NCBI RefSeq assembly: GCF_024752025.1 | Contig: NZ_JANTPU010000002.1 | Location: forward strand, 186,001-250,000 | Length of the DNA: 64,000 nt | Direction of reading: 5' to 3' | Origin: Pseudidiomarina sp. CB1 | GTDB taxonomy: Bacteria; Pseudomonadota; Gammaproteobacteria; Enterobacterales; Alteromonadaceae | Shown: positions 30,349-38,839 of the stretch, in pieces | Numbering within the stretch: the stretch's first letter is position 1 | Layout of the letters: every line of letters begins with the position of its first letter | Translations under genes and position numbers: made by a program | The notes under the pieces: generated by a model | Told to the model about the DNA's origin: nothing | Database searches by the model: none | Seen by the model: only the letters and a program-made list of their open reading frames with translations

Positions 30349-30822
30349 TTAGTCAGCGGTTTGTGGTGTGGCGGTACGAGTGGCATTCCAATTAACTGCC
30401 TGCCACTGGCCTCGGCGTTCGACCATCACGCCGGTATTCAAAAACGTCTCGCGGTTGCCCGTGGCGACATCGGTTGAAACTAAGGTGAAGTTGATAATAA
30501 TGCTCGGCCCAAAAGCTTTGAGCTCAATGTCTTCGGCGGTATACCATGCGGTCACTTCATCTTCAGGAATCATGGTCGTGTCGATCATGCCTTCCATCAG
30601 TTGCGACTTACCAAAACGCACCCCAGACGAACTTGTGTAGGTTAATTCTGGTGCCCAAAACACATCATGGGCGTGTACGTCATTCACTGAAGCACCGTAA
30701 AGAAAGTCCTCGACGGCACTGGTGACCGCAAACTGTTCTGCATCACTAATTGGACGTGCCTCTTGCGCCGAAGCAAGGGGAGCAAAAATAAACAGGCAAA
30801 CTGCTAGAACTATTGAACGCAT
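30349..30822 (-). CDS. Exported NTF2-like (SnoaL/DUF4440-type) protein
   Basis: 157 residues with a clear signal peptide ending at PLASAQ. The mature part fits the nuclear-transport-factor-2 fold: an initial helix with AVTSAVEDFLYGAS, a VFWAPELTYTSSSG pocket region and alternating strands toward the C-terminus (NFTLVSTDVATG, ERRGQWQAVNWNATR). Such proteins bind or convert small hydrophobic compounds; no function can be assigned. It is the third gene of the M24 peptidase-LOG operon, 13 bases after LOG. Confidence 0.75.
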   Translation of the reverse strand: MRSIVLAVCLFIFAPLASAQEARPISDAEQFAVTSAVEDFLYGASVNDVHAHDVFWAPELTYTSSSGVRFGKSQLMEGMIDTTMIPEDEVTAWYTAEDIELKAFGPSIIINFTLVSTDVATGNRETFLNTGVMVERRGQWQAVNWNATRTATPQTAD

Positions 30823-30835
30823 AAAAAATCCTTAC

Positions 30836-31429
30836 TTAAGTTTCGTTGGCGTTGATCCATTTAGGCTGCGTGGGTGGCTCGTAAGCTGCCATGAGCTCCA
30901 ACAGGGTGTGTGGGTCATTATGGTTAAGTAATAAATGGCGGTGCTCGTCGCGAATAAAACCCTGCGAAATCGCGCCTTCGAGAAAGCTTAATAAGCCTTC
31001 GTAATAACCGTCAACATTAAGTACTGCACAGCTTTTTTGATGGAAGCCAAGTTGGGCCCACGTTAACATTTCGAACAGTTCTTCTAAGGTTCCCATACCG
31101 CCGGGTAGCGCAATGAAGCCATCGGCGAGCTCCGCCATTTTGGCTTTGCGAGCGTGCATGGATTCGACCACATGAAGTTCTGTGAGTCCCTCATGAGCAA
31201 GCTCCTTGTCCACTAAAGCTTGCGGGATCACGCCAATCACCTTGCCGCCGTTAGCCAACACACGATCAGCAAGAATGCCCATGAGGCCGACGCTTGAGCC
31301 CCCGTATACCAGCGTAATCCCCGCTTGACTGAGTTCGTCGGCGAGTTGTAGCGCAGCGTCTTGATAGACGGGGCTGAAGCCAGGGTTGGCACCGCAATAA
31401 ACACAAATACTCTGAAATGAACTATTCAT
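30836..31429 (-). CDS. LOG-family nucleoside-monophosphate phosphoribohydrolase
   Basis: 197 residues from ATG 31429, supported by AGGAA upstream; the open frame adds ten codons that overlap the previous gene. Rossmann-like LOG motifs are present: VYCGANPGFSP near the start, YGGSSVGLMGILAD and the signature LPGGMGTLEELFE. The enzymes release bases from nucleoside 5'-monophosphates; plant relatives activate cytokinins, while bacterial roles are unclear (nucleotide recycling is likely). The gene follows the M24 peptidase by 11 bases and precedes the NTF2-like gene. Confidence 0.9.
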   Translation of the reverse strand: MNSSFQSICVYCGANPGFSPVYQDAALQLADELSQAGITLVYGGSSVGLMGILADRVLANGGKVIGVIPQALVDKELAHEGLTELHVVESMHARKAKMAELADGFIALPGGMGTLEELFEMLTWAQLGFHQKSCAVLNVDGYYEGLLSFLEGAISQGFIRDEHRHLLLNHNDPHTLLELMAAYEPPTQPKWINANET

Positions 31430-31440
31430 AAGGATTCCTG

Positions 31441-32811
31441 CTAACGAATAACATGCCATTGCGTCTGGCGACCCGCTAAATAAGTGACGCGTTTACCGTC
31501 AAATAATGCACTTTGTTCAAGCATAATTTGTACGTTTTGGCCGTCCCACATGTCGAGTGGAACTTTGGCATTCCCCTCAATGGCATAGGCAGTGTTGGCA
31601 TACAAAGGCCAGTCACCCCGAATCGGTGTCGGGCCTTGATTGTCCCACATGCCAATGGTGGGGCCTGGGGCATGCCCGTAAAAGCCTAAAGGATGCGTGT
31701 AGGTGCTGGTGATCATGCTTTCGGCAGTCGTTTTTGCGATGGTTGCGTCAAGCACTTCGTTACCGGTGCGACCGACCTTGAAGGCGTCGGTCAAGTGATT
31801 TTGCCATTGGTTACCCACAGCCAACGCGGCTTGTAGTTCTGCGGGGACATCGGTCTCGCCAAAATTGAGGACATAACCAAGTTCTTGAGTGTCTGTGCAC
31901 AGTTTAAGGTAACAAATTCCCACATCTGTGTGGATAACATCGCCACGTTGAATGGTCTTGCCACTTTGTCCACAGAACGGCTGTTCATCGGTACAGCCTT
32001 GGTCTTTGCGTTGCAAGGTTACATAGGGCATGAACCAGACTGGCAGTTGCAGCTCGGCAAAGCGCTCGCGGATATACCATGCGACATCCTCCGTGGTCGT
32101 GACGCCTGGAGTAATAACGCGGTTACTAAAAGCTTCCGCAATGACGGCCCGCGCTAAACTGACCACTTGCGGGTAAACTTCGATTTCTTCCGCTGTGCGA
32201 GTTTCAACCCAACGCACCACAAGCTCTTCAGCAGAGACGAGACGCTGTGCTAACTCGGCTGGCAGTACTTCTTGCAAGCGTTGTTGCAAACCATGGGTCA
32301 GGCCATCGGCGACTGGCCAATCGCGAGACACATTAATGCCAATGCGTTGCGGGTTCTTGTCGGCGATTAAATCTGCGAGAGCTTGCCACTGCGCATCAAG
32401 TTCGCCGCCGGCCCATGCTGATTCGTAGGGTTCACCAAGTGGATAACGATTGACCGAAAGTCGTTCGATGCTGCCGTCTGCTAACCGGTTAAAGACCAGC
32501 ATGGTGGTTCGCCGTGCGGCAAAAGTGGGCTGCGGTACCAACGTGTAATACACAGGATCTTCTGCGTACTCACGATTGATGATCAGCCACATATCGAGTT
32601 CAGCTTCGTTCATCAGTTTCGGTAACAGCTCAGTCAGCCGTGTGTTAAGCATACGATTTTCGGGCTCAATACGGTCTTTATAGCTGAGTACGGAAAGGTT
32701 GTCGGCGCTGGTAAACACGCGCCCTTGGTCAGCCTCGTAGGCTGCGGCAGTAACGCTTACCTGCGGTGCCACTAGGGCCAATCCGAGTAGTGCTTTTATT
32801 ATTGTTTTCAT
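31441..32811 (-). CDS. Exported M24-family metallopeptidase (Xaa-Pro aminopeptidase-like)
   Basis: 456 residues. A signal peptide (MKTIIKALLGLALVAPQVS ... AAA) precedes a creatinase-like N-terminal domain (about 40-215) and a pita-bread catalytic domain. Expected metal ligands are seen: Asp in HTDVGICYLKL, a second Asp in CTDTQE, His in FYGHAPGP, Glu in YAIEGN and Glu in IMLEQSALF. Cysteines in CTDEQPFCGQ are typical of exported members. It probably trims peptides in the periplasm. AGGTAG precedes the ATG. It heads an operon with LOG and an NTF2-like gene, 87 bases after the CRY-DASH stop. Confidence 0.87.
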   Translation of the reverse strand: MKTIIKALLGLALVAPQVSVTAAAYEADQGRVFTSADNLSVLSYKDRIEPENRMLNTRLTELLPKLMNEAELDMWLIINREYAEDPVYYTLVPQPTFAARRTTMLVFNRLADGSIERLSVNRYPLGEPYESAWAGGELDAQWQALADLIADKNPQRIGINVSRDWPVADGLTHGLQQRLQEVLPAELAQRLVSAEELVVRWVETRTAEEIEVYPQVVSLARAVIAEAFSNRVITPGVTTTEDVAWYIRERFAELQLPVWFMPYVTLQRKDQGCTDEQPFCGQSGKTIQRGDVIHTDVGICYLKLCTDTQELGYVLNFGETDVPAELQAALAVGNQWQNHLTDAFKVGRTGNEVLDATIAKTTAESMITSTYTHPLGFYGHAPGPTIGMWDNQGPTPIRGDWPLYANTAYAIEGNAKVPLDMWDGQNVQIMLEQSALFDGKRVTYLAGRQTQWHVIR

Positions 32812-32898
32812 AAGGCTACCTCATAACGCAACCTAAGGGTTGCTGATGTATTGAGCATGCCGTTGATAGTAGCGGTGATTGCCTGGCAGAGGCAAGCA

Positions 32899-34239
32899 CT
32901 ACGTTGAGTGTGGCCAGTCTGCGGCGTCGATCCAATCGGGTTGAGCGGCGACGTCACCTTGCCAATGTTGAATGAACGCCTGGTTCGGATCGTACTGTTG
33001 CGTTTGCTTGTCGAGGTCAAAACGGCGATGGCCGCGCGGATCGGCGCCAACGCCTGCAAGATACTGCCAATTGCCCCAATTGGAGGCAACATCGTAGTCG
33101 ATGAGCTGCTGTTCAAAAAAAGCTGCGCCATAGCGCCAGTCAAGTTGGAGTTCATGAACGAAGCAACTGGCAACCAGCTGCCGTCCACGGTTCGACATGT
33201 AGCCCGTGGCATTTAATTGGTTCATACAGGCATTCACCAACGGATAAGCCGTGGTACCACTACACCATTGTTGCCAGCGCGCAGCATAGAAGCTGGTCTG
33301 CGGTCGTTTACCTTGGATGCCCGCAAAACGAAACAGAACATGGTCATACTTATGGGCATACCATTGAAAGTATTCGCGCCAGAGTAATTCAAAAAAAATC
33401 CAGTAGGTACTTTCATTGGCACCTTGGCTTTTTTCGTAGTTACGCAGTTCATGTTGCACGCGACGTACACTTAACGAGCCATTGGCGAGCCACGGCGATA
33501 GTTTTGTCGACGATGACCAGTCGTCGAGCGCGTTACGGGTTACCTTGTAGCTGCTGGCTGAATCACTTGCAAAATAGCTTTGTAGGTGTTGCCATGCGGC
33601 GCGTTCGCCGCCAGTAAAGTGCGGATTTGCCGTTGTCGTTATCGCTGGTAATACACTGGCGTGTTTACGTACCCATGCGTCGATAAAGGGCGGCGGTGGG
33701 GGTAACTGGCGTGGTGGCGCGATGGGTTCGGCGATCGCGTCACGTAAATTGTCGTTTTCGAGTGTGCGGCGGAATTTGGAGAAGCTTTCAGGGAGCTCAG
33801 CAAGCGTGAAAGGGAATTGCGCCGCTCGAAAGAGCGTATTAGTGCAAACAACATGGTGCTTAATGAGCGGGTAACGCCGCTGCAAAAGCTGCTGATAGAC
33901 ACGCTCATAGTAGCCAGCATGTTCACTGCTGTAGACGACATCGATCGGATAATGAGCCAACAGCTCAGCGAACGTGTGCAGAGGGCTTTGCATGGTGACA
34001 ATAAGCTCTTGGCCTAGCGATTTTAGTTGGCTACGTAAATCCGTTAGGGATTCAAGTAAAAAGCGCCATCGGTGAGCCCCAATCGTCAGCAACCCATATC
34101 GGTTAGCTTGAAACCATTTAGGGTTCACGCAGTAGATAAAAAGTAACTGCTCACATTCCTGTGCAGCTTTATGAATTAGTGGGTTATCATCTAAGCGCAA
34201 ATCTTCGCGTAACCAAATGATTCCAGTTCGATGTGTCAT
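32899..34239 (-). CDS. CRY-DASH family cryptochrome/photolyase
   Basis: 446 residues. The N-terminal photolyase alpha/beta domain starts GIIWLREDLRLDDNPL. The FAD-binding helical domain has the CRY-DASH pattern: TGGERAAWQHLQSYF, TKLSPWLANGSLSVRRV, ESTYWIFFELLWREYFQWY, ATGYMSNRGRQLVASCF and the VASNWGNWQYLAGVGADPR block. Members repair pyrimidine dimers in single-stranded DNA and may signal in blue light. The gene is divergent from heme oxygenase with 74 bases between them, which places it next to a biliverdin/LOV operon. It likely contributes to light protection or sensing in that cluster. Confidence 0.95.
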   Translation of the reverse strand: MTHRTGIIWLREDLRLDDNPLIHKAAQECEQLLFIYCVNPKWFQANRYGLLTIGAHRWRFLLESLTDLRSQLKSLGQELIVTMQSPLHTFAELLAHYPIDVVYSSEHAGYYERVYQQLLQRRYPLIKHHVVCTNTLFRAAQFPFTLAELPESFSKFRRTLENDNLRDAIAEPIAPPRQLPPPPPFIDAWVRKHASVLPAITTTANPHFTGGERAAWQHLQSYFASDSASSYKVTRNALDDWSSSTKLSPWLANGSLSVRRVQHELRNYEKSQGANESTYWIFFELLWREYFQWYAHKYDHVLFRFAGIQGKRPQTSFYAARWQQWCSGTTAYPLVNACMNQLNATGYMSNRGRQLVASCFVHELQLDWRYGAAFFEQQLIDYDVASNWGNWQYLAGVGADPRGHRRFDLDKQTQQYDPNQAFIQHWQGDVAAQPDWIDAADWPHST

Positions 34240-34313
34240 GGATTGCCATCATTGTCTTAATGTGTCTAGTATTACGTAACTCAGGCTTATCTAGATCGGA
34301 TGTAAGGTCCAAC

Positions 34314-34889
34314 ATGACGCAGCTGTTTCAAGATCTCAAACAAGCGACCTGTAGTGCACACCGAAAGTTGGATCATCATCCGCTTCTCGCGCGGTTAATG
34401 CACCGTGATTTAACGTTCACACACTACCGTGAAACGCTGGCGCAAATGAGGCTAGCGCACTCGGAATTAGAAGATCGAGTCGTCGATTTCTGGCGTGTAA
34501 AAAAGCATACTTATCAACCCGAACCTCGCAAGCATTTGCTAGAACAAGAATTGCAGCAGCTTGGGGTAAGTATTTACCAATTACACCCTGCTACTGACTC
34601 TGGTGAAGGCCAAGTTGCGCCCCTTCATTCCTTAAGTGAAGCGGTAGGAGCAACTTATGTGTTAGAGGGTTCGCGACTGGGTGGCATGGTTTTGGCGCGG
34701 GCGATCGAAAAGCGTCTTGTGGGGCACCGCTGTTTATTCTTCAGCGGCGACGGTGCATGTCACTGGGAAAATTTCCAACGGTTTTGTGCTGATGCTAGCG
34801 AGCACATAGAGCGATCCACTGCCATCACTACCGCTGTACAAAGTTTTGAACGTTATTATTCTGTCATTAACACAAAGAGGATTGCATGA
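34314..34889 (+). CDS. bphO: Biliverdin-producing heme oxygenase (BphO type)
   Basis: 191 residues from the ATG at 34314 with AAGG at eight bases; the open frame back to 34233 overlaps the divergent CRY-DASH gene and encodes no domain. The proximal haem ligand lies in CSAHRKLDHHP and the distal helix in YVLEGSRLGGMVLAR. Length and motifs fit bacteriophytochrome-linked heme oxygenases. It opens haem to biliverdin IX-alpha, the chromophore used by bacteriophytochromes, and one such protein is encoded at 48774-50225. The next gene starts four bases before its stop (ATGA). The iron released could also be relevant, but no iron-uptake gene adjoins. Confidence 0.9.
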   Translation: MTQLFQDLKQATCSAHRKLDHHPLLARLMHRDLTFTHYRETLAQMRLAHSELEDRVVDFWRVKKHTYQPEPRKHLLEQELQQLGVSIYQLHPATDSGEGQVAPLHSLSEAVGATYVLEGSRLGGMVLARAIEKRLVGHRCLFFSGDGACHWENFQRFCADASEHIERSTAITTAVQSFERYYSVINTKRIA

Positions 34890-36127
34890 CACAGCAATTG
34901 GTTCGCTCAACGTCGTTAACGGGTGCCGTTATTTTAGGCCTGGGCTCGATTATAGGTACTGGCGCGTTCGTCAGCGTTGGCTTCGGTTATGCATTGGCGG
35001 GTGAATGGTTACTTTACGCTATCGTTTTGGCTGCTTTTATTGCCTTATGTAACGGGCTCTCTAGCGCTCAACTCGCAGCGATTCACCCCGTTAGCGGTGG
35101 CACCTATGAGTACGGTTATAAGTTCCTAAATCATGACTTAGGCTTTATTGCCGGCTGGTTTTTTATCGCCGCAAAGAGCGCATCGGCTGCGGCAGCTGCT
35201 CTGGCAAGTGCTTGGCTGGTTAATCAATATTTGGCCTGGCCTGAGTGGGCGGTGGTTCTGTTAGCGGTGAGCTTTCTCATCTTCATCACCTTGTTGGTGC
35301 TCGCTGGGTTGCGCCGCTCGAATCAGGTGAATGCGCTTTTGGTCTGTCTAGCGATTGCTGCTCTTTTGACCTTTGTTGTGTGGTCAGCGCAGGCGCCGCG
35401 ACCGACCGCAAGTTATAGCGAAGACCTCGCATTCAATCTTAAAGATTTTCTAGCTGCCGCAGCGTTACTTTTTGTGGCCTATACTGGCTATGGACGTATT
35501 GCCACCATGGGTGAAGAAGTAAGAGAGCCGCGCGGGATCATTCCGCGCGCGATTGTGCTGACAATGGTTGTGGTGAGTGTGCTTTACCTAGCGGTGGCGT
35601 GGGCATTGCTGCAGCGCAACCCGCTTTATATTGGCGAAGACTTCATTTTGACTCAGCTCATGACGCCGGGGCTCACTCGTGACTTTGTTTTTGTTGGCGC
35701 CATTTTAGCGATGCTTGGCGTCACCTTAAATTTGCTGCTCGGGGTATCGCGTGTGGTGTTGGCAATGGCACGTCGCGGTGACTTACCACGTAGTTGGGCA
35801 AATTTGAACGTTACCCGCACAGCTGCCCCCAAGGCTACGATGGTAACAGCGTTGGTAATGATAGGTATCGCCGCCTTGGGTGGAATTCGCTTGGCATGGA
35901 CTTTTAGTGCCTTTACTGTATTAATTTATTATTCGATTACTAATTTGGCAGCACTTCAGGTACAACATGAGCAACGGTTTATCGGCAAAATATGGTCGGT
36001 GCTAGGGCTCGTTGGATGCATTAGTTTGGCCGCAATGTTAGATGTGAACACAGTCTTTGTGGGACTGCTGGTGTTGGTCGTGGGTCTTGCTTGGCATCGT
36101 TATCGCTTTCGTTCACAACGAACCTAA
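34886..36127 (+). CDS. APC-family amino acid permease
   Basis: 413 residues with about 12 hydrophobic helices. The N-terminal segment GAVILGLGSIIGTGAFVSVGFG is the substrate- and ion-binding unwound TM1 motif of APC transporters; a second motif (VAYTGYGRIATMGEEVREP) marks TM6-7. Substrates of this family are amino acids or polyamines; no specific clue appears. Translational coupling with heme oxygenase on the left and the short nine-base gap to the LOV protein on the right show a shared operon. Why a permease sits between chromophore synthesis and a photoreceptor is not obvious. Confidence 0.9.
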   Translation: MTQQLVRSTSLTGAVILGLGSIIGTGAFVSVGFGYALAGEWLLYAIVLAAFIALCNGLSSAQLAAIHPVSGGTYEYGYKFLNHDLGFIAGWFFIAAKSASAAAAALASAWLVNQYLAWPEWAVVLLAVSFLIFITLLVLAGLRRSNQVNALLVCLAIAALLTFVVWSAQAPRPTASYSEDLAFNLKDFLAAAALLFVAYTGYGRIATMGEEVREPRGIIPRAIVLTMVVVSVLYLAVAWALLQRNPLYIGEDFILTQLMTPGLTRDFVFVGAILAMLGVTLNLLLGVSRVVLAMARRGDLPRSWANLNVTRTAAPKATMVTALVMIGIAALGGIRLAWTFSAFTVLIYYSITNLAALQVQHEQRFIGKIWSVLGLVGCISLAAMLDVNTVFVGLLVLVVGLAWHRYRFRSQRT

Positions 36128-36136
36128 GGAATAAAT

Positions 36137-38800
36137 TTGGCGTTTCAGCAACTTGCTTGGGAACATCAACTTTTGGTTTATGGCCTGCTCCTCGCTGTGG
36201 CATCGATTGCTGTCGGCTGGTGGGTAGGCCATCGTGAACGAGTGCGTCTAGCGCGCTTAGTGGCCGCTAAATTCCGTACCTTGGCGTCGTTGGCGCAGAA
36301 TAAATCATTGGAAGAAAAGCTCACTGACATCTGCGCGCTGATTGAAGATCAAATCGACGATGCACTGTGTTCAGTGATGTTGGTCGATGATCGCAAGCGA
36401 GAACTGAATGCTGCAAGTGCACTAAGTTTACCTGCTGAATTTGTTGCAGAATTACAAGGATTACCTATTGCTGACGGCGTGGGTGCTTGCGGTACGGCTG
36501 CCTATCGTCGGGTTCCAGTGATCGTCTCGGACATGTCGAAAGACCAACGTTTCGATGCTTTCCGCGATATTATTCAGCGCTTTGATTTGAAAGCGTGCTG
36601 GTCGTATCCAGTGCTGTCTCCAGCACATAAAAATGTGATCGGGACCTTCGCCGTTTACTTTCGTAAGCGTCGGCAGCCTACCCTGCGCGAACTTGATTTG
36701 TTGCAGCGTAGTCGTGACTTGGTAGCGTTAGTTATCGATCAGCACAATGACCGTGTGCAGCGTGAACGCAGTGAGCAACACAATAGGTCGTTATTTAGCT
36801 ATAACCCCGAAGCGGTTTTTACCCTCGATTTAGAGGGTAACTTTATGAGTTTGAACCGCGCCGGTTCGGACTTGATTGGCTTTGATGAGTTAGAAGTTTT
36901 GGGTCAGCACTATGAGCTGGTAGTGCCGGAATCCTATCGTGAGCGAACGCGAGCCCACTTTGAAGCCACCAAAACCGGTAAACCGCAGCGCTATGAAATA
37001 AAAATTTATAACCGTAATGGCGAGTTACGGGATTTAGACATCACTAATATGCCCATTATTATTAATGGCGAAATCACCGGTGTACACGGCATTGCCAAGG
37101 ACATGACCGTTCAACGACGCAACGAGTCACGGCTGAAAATTCTCGAACGTAGTGTTGAATCGAGCAATAACGGCGTGGTGATTAGTGACGCGAGTCAAAA
37201 ACCTTACCCAATTATTTATGCCAATCCAGCGTTTAAAGAAATCACTGGCTATCAGGACGACAATGACTTGCTCGGCCGTAGCTGTAGCTTTTTGCAAGGT
37301 CCGGAAACGGATCCGGCAACGGTAGCCAAGATCCGTCATGCGCTGCAAACCCGAACCGAAGTGCGTGTGACCATTCTTAACTACCGCAAAGACGGCACGC
37401 CGTTTTGGAACGACTTACTCATTTCGCCTGTGCGCGATGGTGACAAAGTGACGCACTTCATTGGTTTGCAGAGCGACATTACCGACCGAGTTGAACGCGA
37501 AGAAGCCCTCGAATTTATGGCCAAGCATGACGTGCTTACGCGTTTACCGAACCGTAACGCACTGGAAGATCACCTTGCGCGGGCACTGGCGATGACGGGT
37601 GAGGATGCTGCACAGGTCTTTGTTTTATTCATCGATCTAGATGGTTTTAAACCGATTAATGACAGTCTTGGCCATGCTGTTGGCGACCGTATTTTAGTGG
37701 AAACTGCTGAGCGCCTGCGTCAACAAATAGGCCCAGGCGACTTGCTCGCACGTTTTGGTGGCGATGAGTTCGTAGCAGTAGTTACCAGTGTGCAAGAGCG
37801 AGAACAAGTAACGTTGTTAGTAGGGCGCCTATTGGCGCAGTTTCATAATCCTTACCGCTTTGACGACTTGGAAGTGTCGCTGTCAGCAACGGTGGGTATC
37901 GCCGATAATAGTGCTGATTTTAACTATCCGGTCGAGCTAATCCAGCGCGCCGACGTGGCGATGTACGAAGCCAAACGACGTGGTGGCAGCTCATGGCATT
38001 GGTATAGCTCTAATCTCGATGCGGGCATGCAACAACAAGTTGAACTACGTACCCACCTGCAAGAGGCAATTCAGAAAGAGCAGTTTGAGCTGTTTTACCA
38101 GCCGATAGTCGATAGTTTGGGTAAGCCGCGTGCAGTCGAAGCATTAGTGCGCTGGAATCACCCCGACAAAGGCTATATTCCGCCGAACGATTTTATTCCA
38201 TTGGCTGAAGCGACGGGGCAGATTATCGCCATCGCGGATTGGGTTTTTGAGCGCACGTGTCGTGATACAAAGGCACTCGTTAACGCTGGTTTAGATAGTG
38301 TGAGTGTGAACTTTTCACCACTACAGTTTTACCGCGATGACTTTATCGAGAATGTCGCTGCGACGGTGCGCGATTATGGCATCGAGCCCGGGCAGATTGT
38401 AATTGAAATTACCGAAAACGTGTTCATGCGTGATAGCGAACACATGATTAACCTACTGCATCAACTGCGTGAATTAGGATTGCGCGTTGCGATTGATGAC
38501 TTTGGCACGGGCTTTGCCAGTTTAAGTTACCTTAATCAACTGCCCGTTGATGGCATCAAGATTGATCGCACTTTTATTTCTGGGATTGATAACGCCGGAC
38601 GCAATTCAGCGATAACGCGCGGGGTCTTGATGATAGCGAAAGAGCTTGGTGTGCGAACGATTGCGGAAGGTGTCGAAACGGAAGGTGAGCGCGAGTTTGT
38701 GGTGACGCATGGAAGTGACCTAATGCAAGGCTACCTGTTCTGTCGTCCGCAGCCGTTAGAGACTGTATTGAAGTGGGTAGCCGAGCAGGGTAAGGCATAG
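36137..38800 (+). CDS. GAF-PAS-LOV-GGDEF-EAL protein, candidate blue-light c-di-GMP enzyme
   Basis: 887 residues; the start is TTG with AAGGA six bases before it. A membrane helix near residues 12-30 is followed by GAF (about 45-200), PAS (about 210-330), LOV-like PAS (about 340-455), GGDEF and EAL. In the LOV domain, Cys383 lies in GRSCSFLQGPETD, close to the canonical GRNCRFLQGPETD, and downstream FMN-contact features (KIRHAL, NYRKDGTPFWN, FIGLQSDIT) are intact. The Asn and Arg flanking the Cys are both Ser here, which may alter FMN binding or photocycle speed. GGDEF (541-545) and EALVRW (Glu668) are intact, as are VNFSPLQF, IDDFGTGFAS and AEGVET, so both activities are possible. It is the last gene of the heme oxygenase operon. 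Confidence 0.9.
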   Translation: MAFQQLAWEHQLLVYGLLLAVASIAVGWWVGHRERVRLARLVAAKFRTLASLAQNKSLEEKLTDICALIEDQIDDALCSVMLVDDRKRELNAASALSLPAEFVAELQGLPIADGVGACGTAAYRRVPVIVSDMSKDQRFDAFRDIIQRFDLKACWSYPVLSPAHKNVIGTFAVYFRKRRQPTLRELDLLQRSRDLVALVIDQHNDRVQRERSEQHNRSLFSYNPEAVFTLDLEGNFMSLNRAGSDLIGFDELEVLGQHYELVVPESYRERTRAHFEATKTGKPQRYEIKIYNRNGELRDLDITNMPIIINGEITGVHGIAKDMTVQRRNESRLKILERSVESSNNGVVISDASQKPYPIIYANPAFKEITGYQDDNDLLGRSCSFLQGPETDPATVAKIRHALQTRTEVRVTILNYRKDGTPFWNDLLISPVRDGDKVTHFIGLQSDITDRVEREEALEFMAKHDVLTRLPNRNALEDHLARALAMTGEDAAQVFVLFIDLDGFKPINDSLGHAVGDRILVETAERLRQQIGPGDLLARFGGDEFVAVVTSVQEREQVTLLVGRLLAQFHNPYRFDDLEVSLSATVGIADNSADFNYPVELIQRADVAMYEAKRRGGSSWHWYSSNLDAGMQQQVELRTHLQEAIQKEQFELFYQPIVDSLGKPRAVEALVRWNHPDKGYIPPNDFIPLAEATGQIIAIADWVFERTCRDTKALVNAGLDSVSVNFSPLQFYRDDFIENVAATVRDYGIEPGQIVIEITENVFMRDSEHMINLLHQLRELGLRVAIDDFGTGFASLSYLNQLPVDGIKIDRTFISGIDNAGRNSAITRGVLMIAKELGVRTIAEGVETEGEREFVVTHGSDLMQGYLFCRPQPLETVLKWVAEQGKA

Positions 38801-38839
38801 TTATCCTGTCGGCGACCCTCTCTTAGTTCAAGTCAGAAC

